Assembly: GCA_033675265.1 (NCBI GenBank)
Contig: JAUJYZ010000551.1
Span: 247,671 to 311,670, forward strand
DNA from: Actinostola sp. cb2023
Taxonomy: Eukaryota > Cnidaria > Anthozoa > Actiniaria > Actinostolidae
Direction of reading: 5' to 3'
DNA length: 64,000 bases
In this document: positions 11,745 to 22,905 of the stretch, piece after piece
Position numbering within the stretch: the first letter of the stretch is position 1
Layout: the number at the start of each line of letters is the position of its first letter
Notes under the pieces: generated by a model
What the model was told of the DNA's origin: nothing
Databases searched by the model: none
What the model saw: only the letters and a program-made list of their open reading frames with translations
Translations under genes and position numbers: made by a program

Positions 11745-12003
11745 TGTGCTGAGGGGAAAATATTCCAAGTTGTTTGTTCATTACAAGACGATATCAGACT
11801 GATAGCCCATTTAACGCGGTTTGCTTTTATACAAGAATCAAAATCAGGAAGCTTCAAACCACCCATGGAATAATCACCGATTAAAGTATTATACTTAATT
11901 TTGGGTTTTTTTCCGTTCCATATAAAGTCTTTAATGGTGCTTTCAACTATTTTAATGAAGTCATCTGAGACATGGATTTTTTGAACACACGTAGAACAGC
12001 TTA
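11745..12003 (-). pseudogene. LINE ORF2 segment (post-RT thumb region)
   Basis: On the minus strand the frame reads IVESTIKDFIWNGKKPKI, then GGLKLPDFDSCIKANRVKW. The FIWNGKKPKI...GGLxLPDF...KANRxKW order is diagnostic of the region after the RT palm in L1-like LINEs. It should precede the FQYKILN block found at 10,254-10,946. The unrelated plus-strand fragment at 11,443-11,740 lies between them. Confidence 0.65.
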
Positions 12004-12029
12004 GGGAGTGCACTCTTAACTCCATAAGA

Positions 12030-13096
12030 TACGGATTAGGACGACATCTCAAGAAAGAAAAGAAATTCAACATCGTCGAGGACCCTCATTTTGGCGAGTG
12101 TAATCAAGTTTTTTCGGCTTCTCTTGTGGAATTGAAAAAGAACGGTTATGCCAAAGTCAACCATCATCCTGAAATAACCAAGGACGATTTAGTAAAACTC
12201 TATTCGTCGTTTAATCTAACAACGCCAAGAGGACTTCAGCAAAAATGTCTGTTTGATATTATGTTTTTCCTCGTAAGAAGAGGAAGAGAAAACTTGAGAG
12301 AACAAACAAAGACCTCCTTTGCCATTGCTGTGGACTCGCAAAATCGACGATACGTTTATCAAGCGGTCGATGAGCTAGACAAGAACCACAGAGAGAATGA
12401 TTCCATCACTGATTCCATCACAGATGGCAGAATGTACGAAAAACCAGGACCATTGTGCCCAGTGAGGTCCTTCGAGCTTTATCTTTCCAAACTACACCCG
12501 GAATTAAGCTTCTTTGGCAACGACCAAAAGATATACCAAGCGAAACTGAGTCATGCGAGTCATGGCATAGCAGAGTACCACTCGGAAAAAACACCATTGG
12601 GAACTTTATGAAAGAACTGTCCAAAACTGTAAGTTTGTCTAAACAGTAAGCACACAATTCACAGCCTAAGAGCCACTGCCTTAACAGTTTTGGACCACTG
12701 TAACTTTGAAGCAAGACATATTATGAGAGTCTCAGGGCACAAATCCGAGGCCAGCATAAGGTCTTATTCTCGACGTCTATCCGAGAACAATCAAAGGGAA
12801 ATATCAGATGCCCTTGGTTTAGCCTGTGGATTACCAAATGTACAACAAACCCATGACGCAAGAAGTGAAGAATCACATGAAGTAACTGTTGATCCTCCAG
12901 ATAGCCCTACATTTGAACTGTCTAGCAGTCAGTTTGACTTTGCTTTGGATACCGTAGTAAGCTCTCCTCTACCACGATTTTCCCTTCCAGGATCACCAGT
13001 GGTCCAACAATCATCTAGAAATACTGTGGACAACCTTTATTTTGGAACTGGGGCATTTCAAAATTGTAATATCTCATTCAATTTCAACTCAAAGTA
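12030..13096 (+). pseudogene. Crypton-type tyrosine recombinase (DUF3504-like)
   Basis: The frame from 12030 contains TPRGLQQKCLFDIMFFLVRRGRENL, the first catalytic-arginine region of the eukaryotic Crypton/ZMYM/QRICH1-like YR domain, then DELDKNHREND and GPLCPVRSFELYLSKLHP. The frame shifts near 12,505 to continue as LWQRPKD and PLGKNTIGNFMKELSK, then returns near 12,655 with HSLRATALTVLDHCNF (HxxR) and GHKSEASIRSYSRR (GHK and the Tyr nucleophile). The acidic tail ends GAFQNCNISFNFNSK at 13,096, a typical Crypton C-terminus. All motifs of the C-terminal half are present and only frameshifts break it. Confidence 0.7.
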
Positions 13097-13297
13097 GCTT
13101 ATATTGCCCTTTGAAAGTTATATTTTTGACAGTTTATTACTGTAATGTACAAGCTTTGGCTTTTATTAGTATGAACGGAAAATTTTTCAGTAACTGTAAT
13201 TTGTGAGTTCGGCGTTCATAAAGGTCAGATATGGAATAAAAAAAGTTTGCTCGTAGTTACATCTTTTTGTTGTTCTTTGACAGTTGGTATATAACAA

Positions 13298-13427
13298 AAC
13301 ACTTATTGACTGGGACCTCGGGAAAGCAGTATGTTTTGTGGTCCCTCGACCGCGAATGTTCGGGAAACATTCGCGGTCGAGGGACCACAAAACATACTGT
13401 TTCCCTCTGTCCCAGTCAATAAGTGTT
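13298..13427. repeat. 130-bp fold-back (hairpin) element
   Basis: AACACTTATTGACTGGGA at the left is matched by its reverse complement at the right, and the centre CCTCGACCGCGAATGTT / AACATTCGCGGTCGAGG folds back around a 5-base loop. Only a few bases near positions 13,316-13,328 are unpaired. No coding capacity; a fold-back MITE is the likeliest identity. Confidence 0.85.
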
Positions 13428-14093
13428 AATTTGTACCCTAAAATATAACTCTTAACCAACTAAAAGAGCAGCATGAATTTCACATGAAATTGGTAGAGGA
13501 TTACATTGGAAATTAGAAAAGAAGGACTGTTTGTTTCGGACATTATGTAATTCCGAAACACAAATTTGATGGCTTCTAAGTCTTTTTATGTCAAATTAAA
13601 GGTTGGACATCAGGCTTTTAATATACTGGTGTAGTTTTAGACTTCCTGTCATATGTATTTGTTGAACTGTATCCAAATTTCCCTTTTTATGGTCAATATT
13701 CGAGATTTCTGACTTAATTCTGATAATTCAGGGTATCTATCTACTCTTCATTTACACTGCATTTGCTCAATAATAATTGATTTGGGAATTTTCATTTTGA
13801 ACAACTCTCATGTGAAATGTACCTCTTGTATATTCACTTTTTTTGTAAACGATGCATCAAAACAATAGGCTATGTTTGTGTAATATATACATACGCATAG
13901 CAAATGCAGGGCACAGTTAAGTTCAAGATTGTATGAAATAGTCTTGGGAAAACTTTATTTTGTACTATTAAAGCTCCACTGAATACACCGAGTGGCCTTA
14001 TCACTACGAAAATATATTGATAGTGATTAGCAGACTACAAACAGAACTTCACACTTCAGCGATTTTACTTGTATGGTATTATTATTCTCTATC
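13428..14093. other. No gene seen
   Basis: AT-rich, no convincing frame, repeat or RNA gene found. Confidence 0.4.
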
Positions 14094-14504
14094 TCAGTCT
14101 GAGTCGAAGCTGTCACTGTCAAATCGAGGAAGAGGTGATGGTAGCTTCATAGCTGCCACTGCAGCATTGACTTCCATTTGTAGCCTTTCAAATTCAATGT
14201 CCGCTTCCTTCTGTGCTGTCTCTAGCTCCATCAGTGCTTGCATGGGATCAATTCCTTCTGGATTCTCTGATACTTGAGTGCCAACATCTGTCACTGCAAC
14301 CGAAGCCTCTACCCTTGCAGCACCAATCGTGTGCTTTGGGAGTTTTCTCCATGGCTTTTGCTTTAGCCATTCACTGGTAACTTGCACAATGAGGTCTCTG
14401 CATTCACTAACATTTGGACCATTGATGCTCACGTGAAGAAGAGCATCTAACATGTCATCCTTCATGCTACTACGTAGTCTGGACTTAATTCTCTGTTTGT
14501 ACAT
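14094..14504 (-). pseudogene. hAT-like transposase C-terminal fragment
   Basis: The 136-residue frame begins KSRLRSSMKDDMLDALLHV and continues SINGPNVSECRDLIVQVTSEW, which fits the hAT-family dimerisation region as found in ZNF862-like proteins (short Arg-rich block, then SINGP). The rest is an acidic helical tail ending at 14,094. The catalytic core is absent. Confidence 0.5.
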
Positions 14505-14718
14505 GAAAATGTATATTTTTTTGTTTTTGACAAGTTATCCCTTTTCCTCTTATAGGCCAGGCAACTCCAGTACAACATCAACAAATTTTAAATCGAGCGA
14601 GAGATATTATACGGTCGAACAGTACTATTTTTAGTAGGAACATCCCCACCAGTAGTAGTAGTTATGTCAAACGGTCCCGCTCTGCACCAAGATATATTTA
14701 TATTTACTATTTACACTA

Positions 14719-14860
<142 letters not shown>

Positions 14861-14949
14861 CTTCCATTATTAAGAAATAATGTCTTTATACCTAGATAAA
14901 ATACATATCTATGGTTACTATCAATTTATTGTTCCTCCTTAACTTGTAA

Positions 14950-15003
14950 TATTATTGTAAAGTGCAAATAAAGTATTATTATTATTATTATTATATTATT
15001 ATT
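14950..15003 (+). mobile_element. Retroposon 3' tail with (ATT)n
   Basis: GTGCAAATAAAGTATT followed by ATT repeats to 15,003 is the same kind of tail in plus orientation. The 5' limit cannot be seen. Confidence 0.5.
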
Positions 15004-16439
15004 AAAATATGTAAAAATGCCAAATATGACTGCAAAGGATGTGTGCAAGTCAGTAATAATACTTGAGCCAGCTATTGACTCAAGATCATATTGTCTGCAC
15101 TGCAGAGGTTGACTTTACTACAGATGATAGTGAACCAGTTACTAGAGACAACATTGTTGAGGCCCTCAAGACACAGATGCATGACATTGGACCTGATGAC
15201 TTTCAATTTGTAAAGGTTCAAAACAGAAGGGTCTCTGTCCCACTTGTGGCCAAGGATTACAAATGGCACTTGAAACGCATAAAGAACCTATGTGGCCAGG
15301 GGAAGTTGTACATTCGTCTTCTGAGACAGTCTGATTCTAGTAGCACTGAAGGTACCGCTGATGATGAGACAAGTGCAAGTGCATCTAGAAATGATGCTCC
15401 AGTGAATACCAATGTGTCTAATAAACAGAGCACCTATGGCACAAGCAATTTCAAAGTCGTTCACCATAGCAACACTTTCTGAAAGACGGAATAAAAGCTG
15501 AAACACAAGGAAGGAGAATATTGATTATTGACTCAAAACTAGCTGCCATCCGACAAGATACATGCAGTGGTTCAGTGTGTGGAAATTGGAATTTGCACGC
15601 TGGACATACTGCAAAGAGCTGTTTCTTAGACAAAAGTGTGTTTAGCTGTGGAAATGAGAAAATAAAAACACCCTGGAGAACTTCCTCACAAAGAACTGAA
15701 TGAAAAACTGTCATTAACACAACAAAAAGTAAGAAAGCTCGGCACTGAATTAGAAAACCAAAAAATAACTCCTGCACAAATAATCAGTTCCTTGTCAAAA
15801 CAAATTGAACAGACACTAATGGAAACAGCACCAGAAGATTATGATTACCGATGATGAAGCTGAGAGCTGATGTTTTTGTGCATGGTGGAAAAATTCGATC
15901 TTCTCAGAACATTTTGCATTTGCTTCAGGAAGCAAAAGCCGCCTCTCCTGATTCGAAAGCAGAGTTGTTCTGACGCATCAAAAAGAGAAAAGAAAATCAT
16001 AATCCCAGTATAGACATGTTGGAAAGTTACAGAATTCAGTGTACATCCACTCCTGCTATGATCACTGCTGCGGAATCTTATTCACATTCTGATGGAATGT
16101 ACTACAGTTTAGCTCCAAGGGATAGGTGTGAAGAGCAACAGCAACTGGAAGTTGTCATGAAGGAAAGTATTATGACAGCGAGGAAAAGCAGTGATGATTG
16201 AAACTTTTCTTTATTGTTTACAATTTACATTTAATATGATTGTTGTTATAAACGTTTTAATTCACAAAAACATATTCAAGAACAACGATGCAAGTTGATC
16301 AGTGCTTCCAGACTTTGATATCAAACGATTTCAGTTGCAATTTCATTCACACCATGTTTTGTAGTTAATAACAGTTATGGAATTTGTACTAGTAAGTCCC
16401 ACTAGTACAGAGAGTTTATTGTACAACGTTGTTTACAGA

Positions 16440-17380
16440 TTAAAATAAGATGTGTGTCTATAATATCCTCTCGTGTCATTAGCCGATAAGCAGGCTGTCG
16501 CAAAGAGCACAGCTATTTTGAGATTGCTGTGAACTAATTCAATTAGATCATCGTTTAACTTTCATTTAATCTTTCCAAATGCCTCTTCTATCAGGTTTAA
16601 GTCAGAAGAGTAAGTAGGAGAATAGAGCAATTCGATTCCCATTTCCCATAAACATTCCTCTAGAATTTCCCCACCATCGTAGTGATGTGTTGCACGGTTG
16701 TCTAGGACCAAAAAACAGGTTCACCAGTTGAAATGTTAGTGGAGTTTAAAGGTTGAGAAAAGAAATCCAAGAACATGATAGTATGCATAGCTCCCTGAAC
16801 TACATCAGCATACTCTATTCACAGTGCATTCAAAGTATAGTTTGCTGATTGAGCTTTTCGTTTTATTTCAACACAGCGCTCCCCAATTGAAGCATGGACA
16901 TATCTTTCGGTACCAACATCGTGTAGTTTTACCCCTAATTCATCATATAATTTTACTTGTCTAGGGTTTTGAGCATTCAGATAATTTATAAAAAGTTGTG
17001 TGTATATAATATTTCTATCAGTAAATCTCTCTCTTGCCAGTTGAGTTATTTTCTTTAAAGTATATTTTCTACCAGGGTTATCGACTTATAGCCATTACAG
17101 AAATATATGTGCCAACATTCCAAAAATCGTGAAGACTGTCATGTATGTATCGCAAGGATATGCTCCCTTTTGCTGCTGTTAGGACTTCGATAAGCACAAG
17201 ATCGTCGTGGTTTAGTCTCACAATATTTCCGCCTAAAACAGGAAGAGGCATTTCAGGATACTGTTCACAGTAGCATTTCCAAACTTTAGTAACTGTACTT
17301 GGTGATACCAAATAACGACGAGCAACGTCTCTGAAGCCATTGAAAGCTCCAGTAACTCTATCGCATTTGATATTCACCAT
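16440..17380 (-). pseudogene. Tc1/mariner (IS630-type) transposase
   Basis: ATG at 17,380 opens GAFNGFRDVARRYLVSPSTV, a helix-turn-helix DNA-binding domain, and the frame runs to about 17,078. Further blocks follow on the same strand with shifts: RFTDRNIIYTQLF, FINYLNAQNPRQVKLYDELG (first Asp region, with Tyr-Asp-Glu-Leu instead of the usual FDE), VGTERYVHASIGERCVE, VLDNRATHHYDGG (second Asp) and LLYSPTYSSDLNLIEEAFGK (third acidic residue, PxYSxDLNxIE). The order and spacing are those of a DDE/D transposase of the IS630-Tc1-mariner superfamily. Stops and shifts near 16,700-16,830 make it inactive. Confidence 0.7.
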
Positions 17381-17654
17381 TTAGGCGGTAGTGATTGCGA
17401 TGCTAAAAGCGAGTAGTGTATGCTTCTAATATTCCATCCCTATAATGTGTTTACTGTTCTTTTTAGTCGTGGTACTTTGATTCTTCCAGAGTGGCCATCA
17501 TCTTCTTTTTTGGCCTTTTTGGAATGATAGTTGTAAGCATTTTAGTTGTTTTGTCAAAGCCTTTTACATATTGCCCAAAATATCAGACCTCATTGAAGGT
17601 TCCGATCAGAAACTAGCAAGTGTACTGAATTTTAACATGTTAGCTCTTCACTTA

Positions 17655-18777
17655 GATTTCACCATTTAGGTGCGTGGGTGTCACTTATTAGAGCTGATGC
17701 CAATTGTATGGCTCACCAGTTAGGCGCATGTGCGACAGTTTATTCCATTGTCTGGCTCACCATTTAGGCGCATGTGCGATTGTTTATGCCAATGTATGGC
17801 TCACCATTTAGGTGCATGTGCGATTGTTTATGCCAATGTATGGCTCACCATTTAGGTGCAGGTGTGGCTGTTTATGCCAATGTATGGCTCACCATTTAGG
17901 TGCAGGTGTGGCTGTTTATGCCAATGTATGGCTCACCATTTAGGTGCAGGTGTGGCTGTTTATGCCAATGTATGGCTCACCATTTAGGTGCATGTGCGAC
18001 TGTTTATTCCATTGTCTGGCTCACCATTTAGGTGCATGTGCGACTGTTTATTCCAATGTATGGCTCACCATTTAGGTGCATGTGCGATTGTTTATGCCAA
18101 TGTATGGCTCACCATTTAGGTACAGGTGTGGATGTTTATGCCAATTGTATGGCTCACCATTTAGGTGCATGTGCGATTGTTTATGCCAATGTATGGCTCA
18201 CCATTTAGGTGCATGTGCGACTGTTTATTCCATTGTCTGGCTCACCATTTAGGTGCATGTGCGACTGTTTATTCCAATGTATGGCTCACCATTTAGGTGC
18301 ATGTGCGATTGTTTATGCCAATGTATGGCTCACCATTAAGGTGCAGGTGTGGCTGTTTATGCCAATTGCATGGCTCACCATTTAGGTGCAGGTGTGGCTG
18401 TTTATGCCAATGTATGGCTCACCATTTAGGTGCAGGTGTGGCTGTTTATGCCAATGTATGGCTCACCATTTAGGTGCAGGTGTGGCTGTTTATGCCAATG
18501 TATGGCTCACCATTTAGGTGCAGGTGTGGCTGTTTATGCCAATGTATGGCTCACCATTTAGGTGCAGGTGTGGCTGTTTATGCCAATGTATGGCTCACCA
18601 TTTAGGTGCAGGTGTGGCTGTTTATGCCAATGTATGGCTCACCATTTAGGTGCAGGTGTGGCTGTTTATGCCAATGTATGGCTCACCATTTAGGTGCAGG
18701 TGTGGCTGTTTATGCCAATGTATGGCTCACCATTTAGGTGCAGGTGCGATTGTTTATGCCAATGTATGGCTCACCAT
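17655..18777. repeat. 44-bp minisatellite, about 25 copies
   Basis: The unit begins TGGCTCACCATTTAGGTGCA and ends GTTTATGCCAATGTA, repeating every 44 bases. Three variant classes are interspersed: CAGGTGTGGCTG, CATGTGCGATTG and CATGTGCGACTG followed by TTTATTCCATTGTC. Homogeneous runs of one class (about 18,370-18,730) indicate recent local amplification. The 12-base core TCACCATTTAGG also spans the transposase start at 17,374-17,385, just outside the array. Confidence 0.95.
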
Positions 18778-20873
18778 ACAATAATTACAGTTTTAGATGT
18801 ACGAGTTTGAACAACTGCAGTAATAAGAGCTGACATTTATTTTGACAATCACTTTTAGTTTCTTTCAGTCGACGTTTGGAAGGCTGCTCACTTGGTAGAG
18901 GATTCGTCACAGCAGAAGTTACTGCCAAATCACCTTGAATTACAGTTCAACGGCAAGGCAGCGTCTACAGTACGGAAATACAGAGCAAGCTGGTTAAGAT
19001 TGCGTTATTGGTGTTAGTTATACTACTATTAGACACAAATCTCCTTTTTGTAAATGGCATTAATTGTTTTGGCATGCATAGTATTAAATCAGGAGCAGCC
19101 TCAGATTCTGGCTGACTCAGCCCGATCAGTCTTGAATAGCATCACTGTATAACCCCACTGGCAATTGGGCCAACCAGCACTAAAGGAGACCCTTCACAAG
19201 TGACCGAAAAGCTTTGACAAGGAACAGCAGTGGGTCAACAATTGCAGTGTTACTGGCGTATTATAACAGCAACAACACCAGAAGATTGGCTGACAAACAA
19301 GCAACCTCACAGGTTAAGGCCAACTGAAAGATGCTTTGGAGGACCCTCATGTAATGTAAAACAACCTTGTGACGTTGGTATCATCCACAACTGACAATAG
19401 AGAAGATGTTTATGATTTGGATGAGCTGGTTGATATTGTGGATGAACAAGCAAAGCTCCATGAAGACACCAAGTATTTTTTTAGAGTACGAAATAATTGC
19501 TATTTGAGGCATATATCATGTTTAGGTTATGTTTACCTGTTTTAGTGGACAAAGCTAACAGAGAACTAAGGAGATTATTTTACAGAAGTTGTGTCCATCC
19601 TCAAAGTATCTCCACAATGTCATTAAGATGCGCATATAAAGAACTACATGTCTTAAAGTTTGAGGTATTTTTGGCACTCATGGTACAAGGTTAGAATGCA
19701 TGAAGTTCATGCTGAACAATGGTTGTACAACAACACCATCAACATGTGTGAGTGAGAGACTTTGGAATCCAAGATCATGAGATGATGATGATTATTATTA
19801 TTATTATTAATTTTCGCAACAGCCATGGAAAGTATCTCAAGTAACATTGCCATAAATGAACAGATCAAAGAAGTGATAGTTACAAGGCCTTTGCTATTTT
19901 AAAAGACAAAGTAAAATACACAATTTTTCCGACCAGATTCCGAAAAGACAACGGCAGCAGCACAATGACAGTTGGCATTAAGAAGTTGGGAAATTACCTG
20001 TGAAGCTACTCGTTTATGCTAATAAATATATATATTCATCAAATCTTCAAAGCTTGTGAAAAACAAGTCTTTCATTTCACATTATTGTCCTCATTCCATG
20101 CAATCAAGACTGCTCAAATGATGTCAATATGTTTATTGCATGTTTACAAAACATGTATGGATTGCACTATTGTAATCAAAAAAGTTGAAACTCTCTTCAG
20201 ATCCAGAAGACCAAATATTATGAGGGATTGTACAATGAGAATGTATGCATGACAAATTTGAGACCAACTGTTTGGGAAATGATATCCAGGTGGAAAATCT
20301 CTTCAAATGAAGATAATAAAGAAGCAAGTTGTACCAACAACCATAGTTAACTTTGATACTGCACCCAAATAGTATGTCACCATAATGAGCCGCCAGCCTA
20401 ACATTCGGCACATTCTTTCCTTACACGGCTGAGATTAAGAGGTAGGGCTTGTTGAAAGATTTGTTTGTTTAAGCAGTGTGGTAAGAACTTGATCCATCAG
20501 TAGGGGAGGGATCGAAGCGTTGCATGACGACACTAAGAACATCTGCATAGGATGCTAGTAGTTGTGATAATAATTGAAAACTGAACTCACTGAAAGATAA
20601 TCACCTCCATGATTGTGAGGACGTACAGTAGTGAAATATGGATTTTAAAATTTACTGACTTTGAAAAATAGTCGAAGGAGGCAGGTAAAGTACTGGGACA
20701 CGAATTTGAACAATCACATCCAAGTGACATGAGTGATTGTGAATTTCAAAACAACAATTTGTAGTAACAATTTGCGGTATTTCACGATCTCTAAATGACA
20801 TTTACATTGACATTTACATTTTCACTGCATTGTTACCTTTGTAAGAAAACGTTCAAGACAAACCGTGCATTGC
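18778..20873. other. No recognisable gene
   Basis: Only short frames without domains are present. A small ATT run lies near 19,790-19,810. I see no tRNA-like or repeat structure. Confidence 0.4.
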
Positions 20874-21157
20874 ACCCAAGTATTAAGTAATACAGGCACT
20901 CTAAAGGCACCCACGTGTTTAAAAACACAGGCACTTTAAAGGAACCCAAGTATTATGCAATACAGGCACCCTAAAGGCACCCAAATACTAAGCAATACAT
21001 GCACTCTAAAGGCACCCAAGTGCTTAGAAACACTGGCACTCTTAAAGGCACCCAAGTATTAAGCAATACAGGCACCCTAAAGGCACCCAAGTGTTTAAAA
21101 ACACAGGCACTAGGCACTCAGGCTAAAGGCACCCAAGTATTAAAAACACAGGTCGAT
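20874..21157. repeat. About 36-bp tandem repeat of alternating hairpin units
   Basis: Eight units of GGCAC(C/T)CTAAAGGCACCCA plus a small inverted repeat. The inverted repeat alternates between GTATTAAGCAATAC and GTGTTTAAAAACAC types. In most units both arms of the stem change together, so pairing is kept; the last unit pairs poorly. Confidence 0.85.
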
Positions 21158-22790
21158 AGTCACAACCTTCGATCGACGATTCCGGTTATGATGATGGAGG
21201 ATGTTGCCTTCTTTTCCCTCATAGAGATGTGGAACAAATATTAGAAGATGAACATGGAGAGATTGAATCGGATGGCGAATAAGTTGAAGATAATTTACCC
21301 GATGGCGAATGGAGCAAATTTAGCGGGAATTGACCACAATATGTCTGATTGATTATGTTTACCATAATTGCGACTTCTTCTCTGAACGCACTGATTCAAT
21401 CGGCCTTTTTTCGTCATATATTTCCAACGTATACAAAAACATCGAACAAAGAAACGATGTAAACTTGAGCAGTAGCGTAATTCGTACCACTGTTGAGGTA
21501 AGTCGAAGGCTGCACTTGAGCACTATAATTTTCATCATCCACATCTTGAAGTAGCGGCCAGTGATAAACAATGAATGAAGTGATCTGAGCCAGGTCGAAT
21601 AAAGCGTGCAAATTATAATATTTCCCTTTTAAGGAACAATCCGATTACATGTCAGTCATCATTCGAATAAGGTCAACGTTCTTGATGACAGAAATATGTA
21701 AACCAATCTGTGGTCGTGACTATAGCAATGCTGATATCTAGCAGTGTGCATGAATAAGGGGCTTGCGGCTCGTAATGCCACAAACATCTCTTTGGAAATT
21801 TCTACTACAACTTGTCAAGTGACTGGAATTAAAGTTGTCACCTTTGTGATTTATGTAATCTGCATAAGATGTTGGCAAAATTAAATTACATCTATTTCAG
21901 AAACATGTCAAGTGAAAAAGGTCATGTATGAAACGTTGCTGTGATATGGCTCATTGAGATAGTAAACAGACCCAATGGCCTTTTTTTGGTGGTAAAAGGT
22001 CAAGTAGTGCTGCTACAAAAAGTCAAGAGAGAGAAGCAACCAGGCATACTAATGAACAGCTGCCTTAATGGAAGAAGTCCTGAAGAGTTTGCAGTTGATA
22101 CAGTTGATACATTCAAATCAAGATGCTGAAATGTTGAAATTCTTCTTCATTGGACTTCAAAAGAATTTGAAATTATCTTCATAGTTATGTGATTGGTTCT
22201 AAACCTTTAGTGAATCTATACGTACAGCAAAGTCATCATACAATAAGATGCTGAAAGATCCCGCATACCAAACTTGAAAGACACATCAACACAGGGTAGT
22301 TGCAAACCCAAGTCATGTTGAGTTTTAGTAAATTGTAAATATACCAATATGTAAAATCTAAATAAATTGTTGGCTTTAGAATAATGCCTTATGTTATATG
22401 GTTTAATCTCTGGGACTAGTGCATGGGGCTAGTTTTGCTCACTGGTCCTCTGGACGCCTAGGCAAGCACTGTTCGTCCAAGGAAATATATTTCAAAGATA
22501 CTCAATAATGCTCTCCCAATATCTTACCATCAATCATTTAATAAGCTTAATTAAGTTGGAAACGATTGTTACTCAGAAACGTACCAAACGCCACTAAAGA
22601 GATTGTGTGGCGAAATTAGGTGTCTGCATAGTGGGTTTTGTTGTTGTGATTTCAAACAAGATGCCTTACAGTATAGGCTTCACTTGGGCTTCAAACTCGC
22701 ATAGATGTACCATACCGGTAGCATTAAAAAGTTATAATGAACAAATCAGGTAACTGGTAAATAAAGTCACTAGCCCTCCCTAGTCAGTAT
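21158..22790. other. No recognisable gene
   Basis: No frame with a recognisable domain. Nothing repetitive was seen except ordinary AT-rich runs. Confidence 0.4.
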
Positions 22791-22792
22791 TA

Positions 22793-22905
22793 ATTACTTG
22801 GGCTTCCTGTGGAAAAGCCCAAGTTAAAAAATGCAGGCCATTCTTCGTCGTCTTTGTCCTCAAATCGCAAACTGGGTTCTAATGCGCATGTCCCCTGTGC
22901 CGGCA
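22793..22905 (+). repeat. Dispersed repeat, copy 1
   Basis: CTTGGGCTTCCTGTGG followed by TCGTCGTCTTTGTCCTCAAA, CGCAAACTGGGTTCTA, GCGCATG and TGTGCCGGC. The reverse complement of 42,000-42,130 carries the same ordered blocks. The two copies are diverged, so this is an old family. CTTGGGCTTCCTGTGG resembles the ends of the CACAGGTAGCCCAAGC elements. Confidence 0.65.

Noticed and set aside
17655..18777. CRISPR-like array
   Set aside because: The 44-bp units are contiguous with no unique spacers, and the genome is eukaryotic.
18885..18925. TCACTTGGTAGAGGATTCG resembling a tRNA box A
   Set aside because: No box B at the right distance and no cloverleaf.
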